Shown: piece after piece, positions 8,344 to 15,278 of the stretch | Layout of the letters: every line of letters starts with the position of its first letter | Position numbering within the stretch: the stretch's first letter is position 1 | DNA from: Bacillota bacterium | GTDB taxonomy: Bacteria; Bacillota; Clostridia; UBA1381 | Assembly: GCA_021205715.1 (NCBI GenBank) | Contig: JAJPXA010000177.1 | Location: 1 to 15,278 of the forward strand | DNA length: 15,278 nt | Reading direction: 5' to 3' | The notes under the pieces: generated by a model | The model's database searches: none | What the model saw: only the letters and a program-made list of their open reading frames with translations | What the model was told of the DNA's origin: nothing | Translations under genes and position numbers: made by a program

Positions 8344-8354
8344 TATAAAGCCTC

Positions 8355-9107
8355 CTAAATAAATTTTTTTGCCGTTATATGTGCGCGTCCCTTTGCGGTT
8401 TCGCCGTCGAGTGAAACGAATACAAACCTGCCGTGACCGCGCACGGAAATAAGGTCGTTCGCCTGAACGGCTCGTGACGGATTTGTTACCTCGCGGTGAT
8501 TCACCTTTACCAGTGCCGACGATATAAGCTTCGCCGCGGCGGAGCGCGATATGCCGCACAGCGCCGCCGTTACCGCGTCAATGCGGCACGATGCCGCGAC
8601 AACGCTCATTCGCTCGGTTTTCGGCTCCGGCAGGGTAATGTCCGCCGTGTTGCATACGGTGATTTTCACGCCCTGATTTCCAATCTTGGTAATATTATTT
8701 GTAAAATACGGCGCAATATCCCGACATACAAAAATATACGCGTTTTCATCGTCTATAAGTATATCGCCGGTTTTGCTTCTGTCAACACCCTGCGACATAA
8801 GCGCGCCCAAAATATCGCGGTGCGACAGGCGGCTCATAAATTTTGAGCTTATTTTCAAAACGCTTATCGGAAACTCGTCTTTGTTCGCGTCCTCCCATTC
8901 GGGAAACGCGCCGAGAATACGCCGCTCCGCGTTTTCGTATCCGCCGTAAAGCATCGTGTTAACGCCGTAGGGGAATGCGAAATTATCCTCTATAATCGCT
9001 TGCTCGCCGCCGTCCAAAAACGCGCTGAATTTCGCGCGCGCCTGCCTTTGGCACTGCAAAAACAAGTCGTCGGCTTTGGAAAGCAGCAGCTTTTCGGAAT
9101 TATCCAT
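8355..9107 (-). CDS. ylmH: YlmH-like S4-domain RNA-binding protein
   Basis: A 250-residue protein with an N-terminal YlmH-type domain (about 1-160, with AFPYGVNTMLYGGYENAERR and LGALMSQGVDRSKTGDI) and a C-terminal S4 RNA-binding domain (about 175-240, with GISRSAAAKLISSALVKVN and a DLISVRGHGRF strand). YlmH sits in the sepF-divIVA cluster of many Bacillota and has been linked to ribosome-associated quality control as a relative of RqcP; that role here is by homology only. The start has GGAG (9117-9114) at good spacing. The TAG stop overlaps the ribosome site of divIVA. A promoter lies about 35-65 bases upstream of the start. The usual neighbour ylmG is missing between this gene and sepF. Confidence 0.92.
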   Translation of the reverse strand: MDNSEKLLLSKADDLFLQCQRQARAKFSAFLDGGEQAIIEDNFAFPYGVNTMLYGGYENAERRILGAFPEWEDANKDEFPISVLKISSKFMSRLSHRDILGALMSQGVDRSKTGDILIDDENAYIFVCRDIAPYFTNNITKIGNQGVKITVCNTADITLPEPKTERMSVVAASCRIDAVTAALCGISRSAAAKLISSALVKVNHREVTNPSRAVQANDLISVRGHGRFVFVSLDGETAKGRAHITAKKFI

Positions 9108-9136
9108 ATGTTTCTCCGTTAAATGTATTACGCAAA

Positions 9137-9163
9137 AGGACGGCAGAATATACGCGCCGTCCT
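9137..9163 (-). repeat. inverted repeat around the ylmH -10 box
   Basis: Perfect 8-base arms AGGACGGC (9137-9144) and GCCGTCCT (9156-9163) with an 11-base spacer that contains the ylmH -10 box. As RNA from sepF it would form a GC-rich hairpin followed by only three or four Us, a weak terminator or attenuator. As DNA it is placed like a repressor operator. Sequence alone does not decide between the two. Confidence 0.65.
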
Positions 9164-9174
9164 AAAATTGTCAA
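9147..9174 (-). promoter_or_regulatory. promoter for ylmH-divIVA
   Basis: A consensus -35 TTGACA (9174-9169), a 16-base spacer and a -10 TATATT (9152-9147) on the minus strand, in the gap between sepF and ylmH. Transcription would start near 9140, about 33 bases before the ylmH start. The -10 box lies in the middle of the inverted repeat at 9137-9163. Confidence 0.7.
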
Positions 9175-9181
9175 ATTATTT

Positions 9182-9628
9182 TCACACGTTCCAGTCAAAG
9201 CTGCTTCTTGCGCGCTCCTCAATGGTATCGGTAGAAATATCCACATTATTGGGCGCAAAAACAAATATGCCCTCGGTTATGCGGCGCATATGACCGTCAA
9301 CACCGTAGGTGGTGCCGGAAATGAAATCGACAATGCGTTGTGCCTCGCCGCCGTCAAGCATTTTAACGTTGACGATAACCAAGCGGTTCGATTTAAGCTC
9401 ATCCGCGATTTTCGCGCAGTCGTCATAGCTCTTCGGCTTTAAAATTCTGACCTTAGCGCCGGATGAAGATATGGGCACTACCTTTGAGCGGCTTGATGAC
9501 GAGCCGAAAAATCTCTTTTTAGGCTCCTCGTATTCCTCTTCATACTCATCATCATAATATTCGTCGTCCATATATTCGTCTTCGTCGCCGATACCCACAA
9601 AATTTTTAATACTGTTTACGAATCCCAT
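9182..9628 (-). CDS. sepF: cell division protein SepF
   Basis: A 148-residue protein that in Bacillota binds FtsZ filaments and tethers them to the membrane at the division site. The N-terminal MGFVNSIKNFVGIG can form the membrane-binding amphipathic helix. Residues 15-37 are an acidic, tyrosine-rich linker, followed by a basic KKRFF patch. The globular SepF domain (about 57-148) shows KPKSYDDCAKIADELKSNR, VNVKMLDGGEAQRIVDFISG and RRITEGIFVFAPNNVDIS, all family-typical. The ribosome site AAGGAG (9642-9637) is eight bases before ATG 9628. It lies downstream of yggS with a 96-base gap that holds an inverted repeat. Confidence 0.96.
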   Translation of the reverse strand: MGFVNSIKNFVGIGDEDEYMDDEYYDDEYEEEYEEPKKRFFGSSSSRSKVVPISSSGAKVRILKPKSYDDCAKIADELKSNRLVIVNVKMLDGGEAQRIVDFISGTTYGVDGHMRRITEGIFVFAPNNVDISTDTIEERARSSFDWNV

Positions 9629-9654
9629 AATTTAATCTCCTTGTAAAATATTTG

Positions 9655-9678
9655 AATTTGCGCCGCGAGGCGCGAATT
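9655..9678 (-). repeat. inverted repeat between yggS and sepF
   Basis: AATT plus GCGCC (9655-9664) and GGCGC plus AATT (9669-9678) form a 10-pair stem with one mismatch and a four-base loop. There is no T-run directly after it on the minus strand, so it is more likely an RNA-stability or processing hairpin than a terminator. The rest of this gap holds no convincing gene. Confidence 0.45.
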
Positions 9679-9724
9679 GACGCCTTGTATTTCATCCTCC
9701 GTATACATAAACAAATAAGCGGCA

Positions 9725-10423
9725 TTACGGCTTTTGATAGTCGCGCTCGCCGAAAATCGCCGAGCCGACCCTTACCATTGTGGAGCCGCTTTTTACCGCG
9801 GCTTCGAAATCTCCGCTCATTCCCATTGAAAGGCATCGCATACTAACATTATCATATTTTTTCCGACTTATGTCAACAAAAAGTTCACAAATGTTGTCAA
9901 AATGTAATGAATTTGTAAAATTACTGTCGCTTTTCGGCGCCACGGTCATCAATCCGCATACGCGTATGTTTTCCATACCCCCCGCCGCTTCCAAAAGGGA
10001 GGGCAGCTCGTCGGGACGGATTCCGTGCTTTGACGCTTCGCCGGAAATGTTGACCTCAATCAATATGTCCATTACAAGATTATGCTTTTTCGCCTGACGG
10101 TCGATTTCCTCCATAAGATGAAGAGAATCGACGGAGTGTATCATACATACCTTGTCAATGATATATTTGATTTTATTCGTCTGCAAATGCCCTATCATAT
10201 GCCAACGGACGCCCGGGAGGACATCGGCGTATTTGTCGCGTATTTCCTGCGGCTTATTTTCGCCTATATCCGTGACTCCCAGCCGTATCGCCTCGTTTAT
10301 CTCTGCGGCGGTACGCGTTTTCGATACCGCAATAAGCGTTATATCCTCGGGATTTCTGCCTGCGGCTTCTGCGGCGGCGCCGATACGCGCGCGCACGCTC
10401 TTTAAATTTTCTTCTATACTCAT
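9725..10423 (-). CDS. yggS: YggS/PLPBP family pyridoxal phosphate homeostasis protein
   Basis: A 232-residue single-domain TIM-barrel protein related to the N-terminal part of alanine racemase, with no known catalytic activity. The family (YggS in E. coli, YlmE in Bacillus) keeps free pyridoxal phosphate and amino acid pools balanced. The PLP-binding lysine is K35 in the motif LIAVSKTR. Further hallmarks are GENKPQEIRDKY, RWHMIGHLQTNKIKYI, EVNISGEASKHGI, LSMGMSGDFEAAVKSGSTMVRVGSAIFG. The ribosome site GAGGTGAT (10434-10427) includes the TGA stop of the upstream adaptor gene, so the two are probably translated together. Its place upstream of sepF matches the ylmE position in Bacillus; ylmD is not present. 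Confidence 0.96.
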   Translation of the reverse strand: MSIEENLKSVRARIGAAAEAAGRNPEDITLIAVSKTRTAAEINEAIRLGVTDIGENKPQEIRDKYADVLPGVRWHMIGHLQTNKIKYIIDKVCMIHSVDSLHLMEEIDRQAKKHNLVMDILIEVNISGEASKHGIRPDELPSLLEAAGGMENIRVCGLMTVAPKSDSNFTNSLHFDNICELFVDISRKKYDNVSMRCLSMGMSGDFEAAVKSGSTMVRVGSAIFGERDYQKP

Positions 10424-10427
10424 ATTA

Positions 10428-11615
10428 TCACCTCTCGCCGGTAACTATGCTGTCCATAGCCGCCAAATTATTCTCGGCATCCTCGCTCGATTCGACTATC
10501 ACATATCCCTCTTTCGCGCTGCTGTAAAGCACATCGACCTCACAGGTGTACTCTTTGTTATCCTTGCGCGCTATAACCGTGTAAGTTTGATTTTCCTGCG
10601 TTCTTATCGCCTGCGACGGTATTTTATACCCCGTGTAGCTTTCAAATATCAAATCCGCGTCAGCCGCGCGGTATGAAAACGCGCCGTCGAAATAATCGGT
10701 AAACTCAATAAGCACGAACGAGTAACCGCCGCTGTTCTGCTCCTCGCCGCTTATGTATGCGACGGTGCCGTTTTCGACCTCGTCCGCAATATTTTTAAAC
10801 CGCACCGAAACCTCGGAGCCGACCTCGCAGCTTGTCAGTTCATCCGTTTCAACCGTCAGTATCGTATACCATAAATGATTGTTCGCGACACTGCACACGA
10901 AATCGCCCTCGGACACAAGGCTGTCGGTGCTGTTTGAGCTTTCCGGCGTCCCGAGGCTTTGCAGATAATCGACGGTGCAGCTGTCGAGGTCGTTTATATC
11001 GATTTTATCCGCAAACCCGTCGTAATATGTCAAATACAGACCCGATGTTTCGGAATATACTTCCGTTTTGCTGTTTGCGTACCCGCCCTCCGCGCTGTCG
11101 CGCTGCGCGGTGAGCGTTTCGAGCTGATCCTCCGATGAGGCGGTGCCGTATGCGCGGATGTCGTTTATATCCTGCTTATACTGCGAAATTTGCGACACGT
11201 CGTTGTCCCGCGCCGCTTCTATTATCGACTGTATGCGCGTTGAGATTTCCTCCTCCGGCGAAGCCGCCTGAGATGTGTAGTTAAGGCTGTTTTGTGAGTT
11301 CAGCGCGCTGATTTTCGAATCTATGACGCTTAACTCCTGGAGCGCGCTGTCGCTTATGCCGCTGTCGTATATGGTATAAATCAGCGAATCCTTAGCCACT
11401 CTCGCGCCGACTCTCGCGTTGGAATACAATCTGCCGCTCCGCTCGGCATAGTATATTGACTCGTCGCGAATTATATAACCGCTTGCCGCGGCGGCTTGCT
11501 CATATGTCGTTTTTTCAAGCGGCTCGCTCGACACCGGCGCCACCGCGTGGCGGATGCCGTAGCCTAAAATCAAGAGCGCCGCGGCGCATATAATGCCTAT
11601 AAAAATTTTTTTCAT
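10428..11615 (-). CDS. HlyD-like membrane fusion/adaptor protein
   Basis: A 395-residue protein with one N-terminal membrane segment (about residues 3-21), the rest outside the cell. It has the layout of periplasmic-adaptor (HlyD/RND-related) proteins: a half barrel-sandwich domain around 45-82 (GYIIRDESIYYAE, then GRLYSNARVGARVAKDSLIYTI), a helical hairpin of about 90-190 rich in Gln/Glu/Ser, the second half barrel-sandwich (TSGLYLTYYDG, about 195-215), then beta domains to the end. The start at 11615 has GAGGAA about eight bases upstream; the open frame goes back to 11729, but that would cross the promoter. Related genes next to yggS-sepF are, to my knowledge, common in Clostridia, but their role is not known. 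No ABC or RND transporter gene is in the window. Confidence 0.8.
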   Translation of the reverse strand: MKKIFIGIICAAALLILGYGIRHAVAPVSSEPLEKTTYEQAAAASGYIIRDESIYYAERSGRLYSNARVGARVAKDSLIYTIYDSGISDSALQELSVIDSKISALNSQNSLNYTSQAASPEEEISTRIQSIIEAARDNDVSQISQYKQDINDIRAYGTASSEDQLETLTAQRDSAEGGYANSKTEVYSETSGLYLTYYDGFADKIDINDLDSCTVDYLQSLGTPESSNSTDSLVSEGDFVCSVANNHLWYTILTVETDELTSCEVGSEVSVRFKNIADEVENGTVAYISGEEQNSGGYSFVLIEFTDYFDGAFSYRAADADLIFESYTGYKIPSQAIRTQENQTYTVIARKDNKEYTCEVDVLYSSAKEGYVIVESSEDAENNLAAMDSIVTGER

Positions 11616-11635
11616 TCCGTATTCCTCGAAAACAA

Positions 11636-11657
11636 TATATAATAATATTATTATATA
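11636..11657. repeat. 22-bp perfect AT-only palindrome over promoter start
   Basis: Positions 11636-11657 read the same on both strands and contain only A and T. The palindrome covers the -10 box and the predicted transcription start of the adaptor gene. It could be an operator or simply low-complexity promoter DNA. Confidence 0.6.
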
Positions 11658-11678
11658 CGTTTTTTGTCGTAAATACAA
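11650..11678 (-). promoter_or_regulatory. promoter for the adaptor-yggS-sepF genes
   Basis: On the minus strand: -35 TTGTAT (11678-11673), exactly 17 bases, then a perfect -10 TATAAT (11655-11650). Transcription would start near 11643, about 28 bases before the adaptor ATG at 11615. The -10 box forms one end of a long AT-only palindrome. Confidence 0.75.
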
Positions 11679-11716
11679 GTATTTTGAATAATTTTTTGTT
11701 TTTTCGCGCCGCCGCG

Positions 11717-11746
11717 AAAAAAGAGGCAAGCCGCGCTTGCCTCTTT
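11717..11746 (-). terminator. Rho-independent terminator of the lyase gene
   Basis: On the minus strand, a 12-base stem (11746-11735 with 11731-11720) with a CGC three-base loop is followed by a run of six Ts (11722-11717), part of which can pair with the As at the stem base. It begins 16 bases after the lyase stop codon. A second small inverted repeat, TTTTCGCG with CGCGAAAA (11701-11720), lies next to it and shares its A-run. Confidence 0.88.
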
Positions 11747-11761
11747 AAATGCCGTATTATG

Positions 11762-14700
11762 TTATTTAAGCAAAATATTGTCGATATATACCACAGCGGT
11801 TTGTGAGCTGCTTACATAGTCCTGCTTGAACGCTATCGTCGAAAGCACGGTTGAACCCGCGTTCACGCTAAGCGCCGTACTGGTTACGCTGCCGTCGGCG
11901 TCGTAGATGTTTCTTGTATAGCCCTCGCCGTCATATACAAGCTCGTAGGTATACCAGGTGCCGCTTGAAAGGTTCAAATTTAATGCCGAAAGCGTGTCTA
12001 TAACTGTTCCCGCGTCGTTTTGCAGCTCGACATACGGTGTGTTCGCGCTTGTCGGGAAGCATATCTCAAACGAAACCGTTTGCTTTTCCTCCGTTGATAC
12101 CGGATTGTTAAGCGTCATATAGATTTGGTTATAGGTATTTCTGTCGTCATAAATACCCGCGTTTACATACAGGTAATTGTTATCGCCGGCGGTGTTTATC
12201 GCGAAGCCGAAAGTATTGTCCTTGTACCAGGGACCGTTATCCGCTTGAATGGTGTTATAGGTCACAAATTCATCCGCAAGAGTGCCTGCCGCCGATGTGC
12301 TTTGCATAAGCAGATTGCCGCCGGCATATGCCGCGTAGAAATCCTCCTCAAAGGTTACCTCGTCGCCCGTTTCTATAATTTCATACGTAATATCGTGCAG
12401 CTCGGCGTATGCTTGAGCGGTTGAATCCTCATAGCATACGATTGTAATACCGTCGGGGAATATAGCGTCACTGTTCGCAAACTCGATGGTTTCGCTGTAA
12501 ATGTATATTTTGCTCGTTGACGGAGCGTCTTTAAACGCGCCGTCCGCGATTAACATTACTTCCGTGTCGCCGTCATAGAGCGGAATTACAATTTCCTCAT
12601 CAGTGCCGCTGTAACCGGTAACAACTCCGTCCTCAATTGTGATATCCGACTTAACGGTTACCGTTGCCGTTGCGGTATATGTGCCCTGCGCGCCGGTGTA
12701 CGTAACTGTTACGGTCTGGTCGCCCGTTTTCAAGCTGTCGTAGTCGGAAATCTTGAAATCGGTAACGGTTTTTTTGGTAGTATCGTCATAGACAAGGCTG
12801 ACCTCAAAATTCGATTTTTCGATTTCCTCGCCTACGGAATATTCGTCTTGAATCGAAGTCACCTCAATACCGCTTTCGCCGATTACGTTTACGTCGTAGG
12901 TCGCTATATTGTTGAGATATTTAACGGTTATCGTCTGTGTGCCGGATGTGAGCGGGTCATAGCCGGAAACGCTGTAGCCTGTGACTGTTCTGTCGTCCGC
13001 GTCGCTGTAATTCGCGGTTACCGTAAGACCGTCCGTGCTGAACTCATCTCCGACATAGTATGTGGTCTTTGACGGAGTTACTGTTATACCGGTAAGCGTG
13101 CCGTAGAACACTTCCTCGGACAGATAGAAGCCTACGTGCGGCGGCTGATTGTATGCCGTCTGCTCCGCCGCGACGCCCGAGCGGTATACGGGATCCTGCA
13201 TAAGGGTTTTAACCTTGTAATTTGTTGCGTCCGTGGTTGTGAATACTCTTAAAGCCGTGCCGTCCGTTGTCGGATATACAAGCTCCTCGCGCCAGTCACC
13301 GAAGAGATCCGCCTGCAACGCGGGATTGGACTTTGAGCCGTTAATTGATGTGCAGCTATAATTACCCGCGCTAAATATTGTATCAAACGAGCTGCCGCTC
13401 CAATCGGTCACGGTAGTGCCGTCAAGGAGATTGTCATATAAATCGCCGTCCCAGAACACGCGGAAGTTTTGACTTGCGCGCGACACGTTGGTGTTGCTGC
13501 TGAAATCGGTGCCGCCGTTCGACTGATACGGAGATGTTTTGGCGCTCCATACCTGATAGTAGCCGCCGGCGCCGGTGCTTGCCATAACTCCTCTTCCGGT
13601 ATCGGCACTGCCCGCAGCGTGGAACATAATTTCACCCGTTGCCGCGTCGATTACCGACATACCGTAATCCAATGTAACCTCGGTATCGCCCAGAGTGTTC
13701 GTTCCGCCGCCGTCCTCGTGAACGGTGAAGAACTCGAAGCCGTCGTGCGTCGGGTCGTAGTCGCCTATATGCAAAGCATCGCCGTGCTCAAGGAAGGTAC
13801 ACCAAAGCGGTGATAGTCTGCCATCTATTATCTTGTAGCATAACGCGCCGGTTATAACCTCGTCGCAGCCGTCATTGTCAACATCGGCAACGGTACAGTT
13901 GTGGTTGCCCTCGCCGACGTATATTTCATTGCCCGATACATAGCCGTTTACGCCCTTGTAATTTCCGCTGCTGTCATAGCTTGCCGATGAGGATTTCGAT
14001 TTATACGAGCTTGCATTATAGGTATCAAAGGAGTATTCGCAGTCAAGCGTTTCGCCGTCGAATGAAATCGCGCACGCCGCTTGACGCTCACCGCTGCCGC
14101 CGCTTTGACGCATATAATAGCCGCGCATATATACCGCGTAAGGTGTTGTGCCGTCAAGATATGCCACGGTTGCGGTAAATCTGTCGCAGCGGTTTCCGTA
14201 GCCGTCGCCCCATACCGACGCGGCGATGAGCTGATTGGGGTAATATATAGTGTCTTCCGCCTCGCCGGTCACACCGTTAAATATAGTAAAATATTCATCG
14301 CCGCTAAGAATGTAGCCGCCGTCATTTACATAAGATGTTTCGTTCACGCTGTCGGTAACTGCGGCGATTGCGTCAACGTGGCTTGCCGCTGTGACATAGT
14401 TTTCGGAGCCGTCTTTTGACCCGGGCGCGGTTTTCGCTGTGACTTCGGCGCAGCCGTCGCCGTCAAAGTCGTACACCAAAAATTGCGTGTAATGCGCGCC
14501 CGCGCGGATGTTTTGACCGAGGTCGATTCTCCAAAGTTTTGTTCCGTCGAGTTTATACGCGTCGAGATATACGTTTCCGGTGTAACCGCTGTTCGAGTTG
14601 TCCTGACCGTTGCAGTCCCATTTTACGACTATTTCATATTCGCCGTCGCCGTCAAGGTCGCCGCAGGATGCGTCATTAGGGGAATATGAGTAGGTTTCGC

Positions 14701-15235
14701 CGTCCGCAAGCGTCACGTCCTCGGGAACATCGAGCGCGATGTCAAAATAGCTGTTCGACATTACCGAAACCTCGTCTGCCGCTGTGTTTTCCGCAGGGGT
14801 CATATCATCCCAAATAAAAGCTTTGTCAACCTCAAAATCGGCGGTGAATGTGCTTGTTCCCGTTTCGGTTATATCGAATTTATTCACCTTTTCAAGCGCG
14901 CCGTCGTCGCCGTATTTTACGGCATAAACGTCGAGAAAGGTATCTTGAGTGTATACGTTTATCTTGGTTTTGTCGTTTTCGTCTATGCTGATTGTTGTTT
15001 CGGTGCTTTCGCCCGACGGAACAACCGAGTATGTGCTTGCCGCGGTACCCTCCGCGTCAACATAATTTGTGGTGTCCGATTCGGTCGCTAAATACTCGCC
15101 GTCGCGGTAAATGTCAAACGACACGTTTGAATCGGCGCTTCCGTAAATCGCGTCCTCGCTGTCAAGTAAGCGCCAGCTTAAATATACGCCGTCATCGGTT
15201 TTTACCGCCACAAGTCCGCGGTCAAGTTTTTCCAT
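11762..15235 (-). CDS. PL11-family rhamnogalacturonan lyase, multi-domain
   Basis: Cleaves the rhamnogalacturonan I backbone of pectin by beta-elimination, by homology to YesW/YesX. 1157 residues. A beta-sandwich N-terminal domain begins with the family signature LDRGLVAVKTDDGVYLSWRL (4-23). The eight-bladed propeller (about 160-710) has calcium-type loops DLDGDGE (193-199), DFDGDG (256-261) and DVDNDG (451-456), plus HGDALH (484-489) and DLFGDWREE (643-651). Then follow two Ig-like domains (about 714-786 and 790-862), which share a YD-L-(S/T)G-QT(I/V)TV-Y pattern, a short BspA/leucine-rich-like module (about 864-957), and a jelly-roll-like, possibly sugar-binding domain (about 960-1157). No signal peptide, dockerin or sortase anchor is seen. 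ATG 15235 has no ribosome site, and in-frame stops lie 7 and 16 bases upstream of it, so the N-terminus may be damaged. Confidence 0.88.
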   Translation of the reverse strand: MEKLDRGLVAVKTDDGVYLSWRLLDSEDAIYGSADSNVSFDIYRDGEYLATESDTTNYVDAEGTAASTYSVVPSGESTETTISIDENDKTKINVYTQDTFLDVYAVKYGDDGALEKVNKFDITETGTSTFTADFEVDKAFIWDDMTPAENTAADEVSVMSNSYFDIALDVPEDVTLADGETYSYSPNDASCGDLDGDGEYEIVVKWDCNGQDNSNSGYTGNVYLDAYKLDGTKLWRIDLGQNIRAGAHYTQFLVYDFDGDGCAEVTAKTAPGSKDGSENYVTAASHVDAIAAVTDSVNETSYVNDGGYILSGDEYFTIFNGVTGEAEDTIYYPNQLIAASVWGDGYGNRCDRFTATVAYLDGTTPYAVYMRGYYMRQSGGSGERQAACAISFDGETLDCEYSFDTYNASSYKSKSSSASYDSSGNYKGVNGYVSGNEIYVGEGNHNCTVADVDNDGCDEVITGALCYKIIDGRLSPLWCTFLEHGDALHIGDYDPTHDGFEFFTVHEDGGGTNTLGDTEVTLDYGMSVIDAATGEIMFHAAGSADTGRGVMASTGAGGYYQVWSAKTSPYQSNGGTDFSSNTNVSRASQNFRVFWDGDLYDNLLDGTTVTDWSGSSFDTIFSAGNYSCTSINGSKSNPALQADLFGDWREELVYPTTDGTALRVFTTTDATNYKVKTLMQDPVYRSGVAAEQTAYNQPPHVGFYLSEEVFYGTLTGITVTPSKTTYYVGDEFSTDGLTVTANYSDADDRTVTGYSVSGYDPLTSGTQTITVKYLNNIATYDVNVIGESGIEVTSIQDEYSVGEEIEKSNFEVSLVYDDTTKKTVTDFKISDYDSLKTGDQTVTVTYTGAQGTYTATATVTVKSDITIEDGVVTGYSGTDEEIVIPLYDGDTEVMLIADGAFKDAPSTSKIYIYSETIEFANSDAIFPDGITIVCYEDSTAQAYAELHDITYEIIETGDEVTFEEDFYAAYAGGNLLMQSTSAAGTLADEFVTYNTIQADNGPWYKDNTFGFAINTAGDNNYLYVNAGIYDDRNTYNQIYMTLNNPVSTEEKQTVSFEICFPTSANTPYVELQNDAGTVIDTLSALNLNLSSGTWYTYELVYDGEGYTRNIYDADGSVTSTALSVNAGSTVLSTIAFKQDYVSSSQTAVVYIDNILLK

Positions 15236-15278
15236 CTCGCGCGTTTATGTTTTCTAGTCGCCGTATGAGTATGTATAG

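Noticed and set aside
8344..8559. N-terminal extension of divIVA to 8559
   Set aside because: It overlaps ylmH in another frame and is low-quality Arg/Gly-rich sequence; AGGAGG at 8356-8351 and the family N-terminus fix the start at 8343.
9629..9724. Possible 30-residue minus-strand ORF between yggS and sepF, starting MYTEDEIQ
   Set aside because: No ribosome site before its ATG, it overlaps the sepF start, and nothing supports it as a gene.
11616..11729. N-terminal extension of the HlyD-like gene to 11729
   Set aside because: It would run through the promoter and part of the lyase terminator; the signal-anchor begins at the ATG at 11615 with a good ribosome site.

Overview
The window looks like chromosomal DNA of a Bacillota member, most likely class Clostridia. 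The evidence is strong AGGAGG-type ribosome sites, sigma-A type promoters, a T-box leader, the cysS-mrnC pair, a split transketolase, and the division cluster (yggS/ylmE)-sepF-ylmH-divIVA-ileS. A large secreted-type pectin lyase at the right edge suggests a plant-polysaccharide user, for example from gut or rumen; this is inference. No phage genes, insertion sequences, CRISPR array, tRNA or rRNA were seen.

Left part (1-4405, + strand): a sigma-A type promoter at 84-112 precedes cysS (cysteinyl-tRNA synthetase), mrnC (Mini-ribonuclease III), the two halves of a split transketolase joined by a TAATG overlap, and a small lipoprotein of unknown function. The genes are tightly spaced, with no terminator seen between them, so they may form one transcription unit. 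A near-perfect stem-loop at 4405-4460 ends this unit and also serves the convergent ileS.

Middle part (4467-11615, - strand, read right to left): a membrane-anchored HlyD-like adaptor, yggS (PLP homeostasis), sepF (FtsZ anchor), a ylmH-like S4 RNA-binding protein, divIVA (pole and septum scaffold) and ileS. Two junctions place the upstream stop codon inside the next gene's ribosome site (adaptor-yggS and ylmH-divIVA), suggesting coupled translation. ylmG, usual between sepF and ylmH, is absent; its place holds a promoter whose -10 box lies inside an inverted repeat. ileS has its own near-consensus promoter and a complete isoleucine T-box leader (specifier AUC), so it can be uncoupled from the division genes and induced by uncharged tRNA-Ile. 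The IleRS appears to be the long, eukaryote-like type 2 form.

Right part (11762-15235, - strand): a PL11-family rhamnogalacturonan lyase with two Ig-like domains, a short leucine-rich-like module and a C-terminal jelly-roll-like domain, ended by a strong terminator. Its frame is closed just upstream of the only usable ATG, with no ribosome site and no signal peptide, which is odd for an enzyme with this architecture.

I see no wholly new multi-gene system. The most worthwhile leads are the broken-looking start of the lyase, the promoter/inverted-repeat element in the place of ylmG, the type 2 IleRS under T-box control, and the adaptor gene without a transporter in the division cluster.
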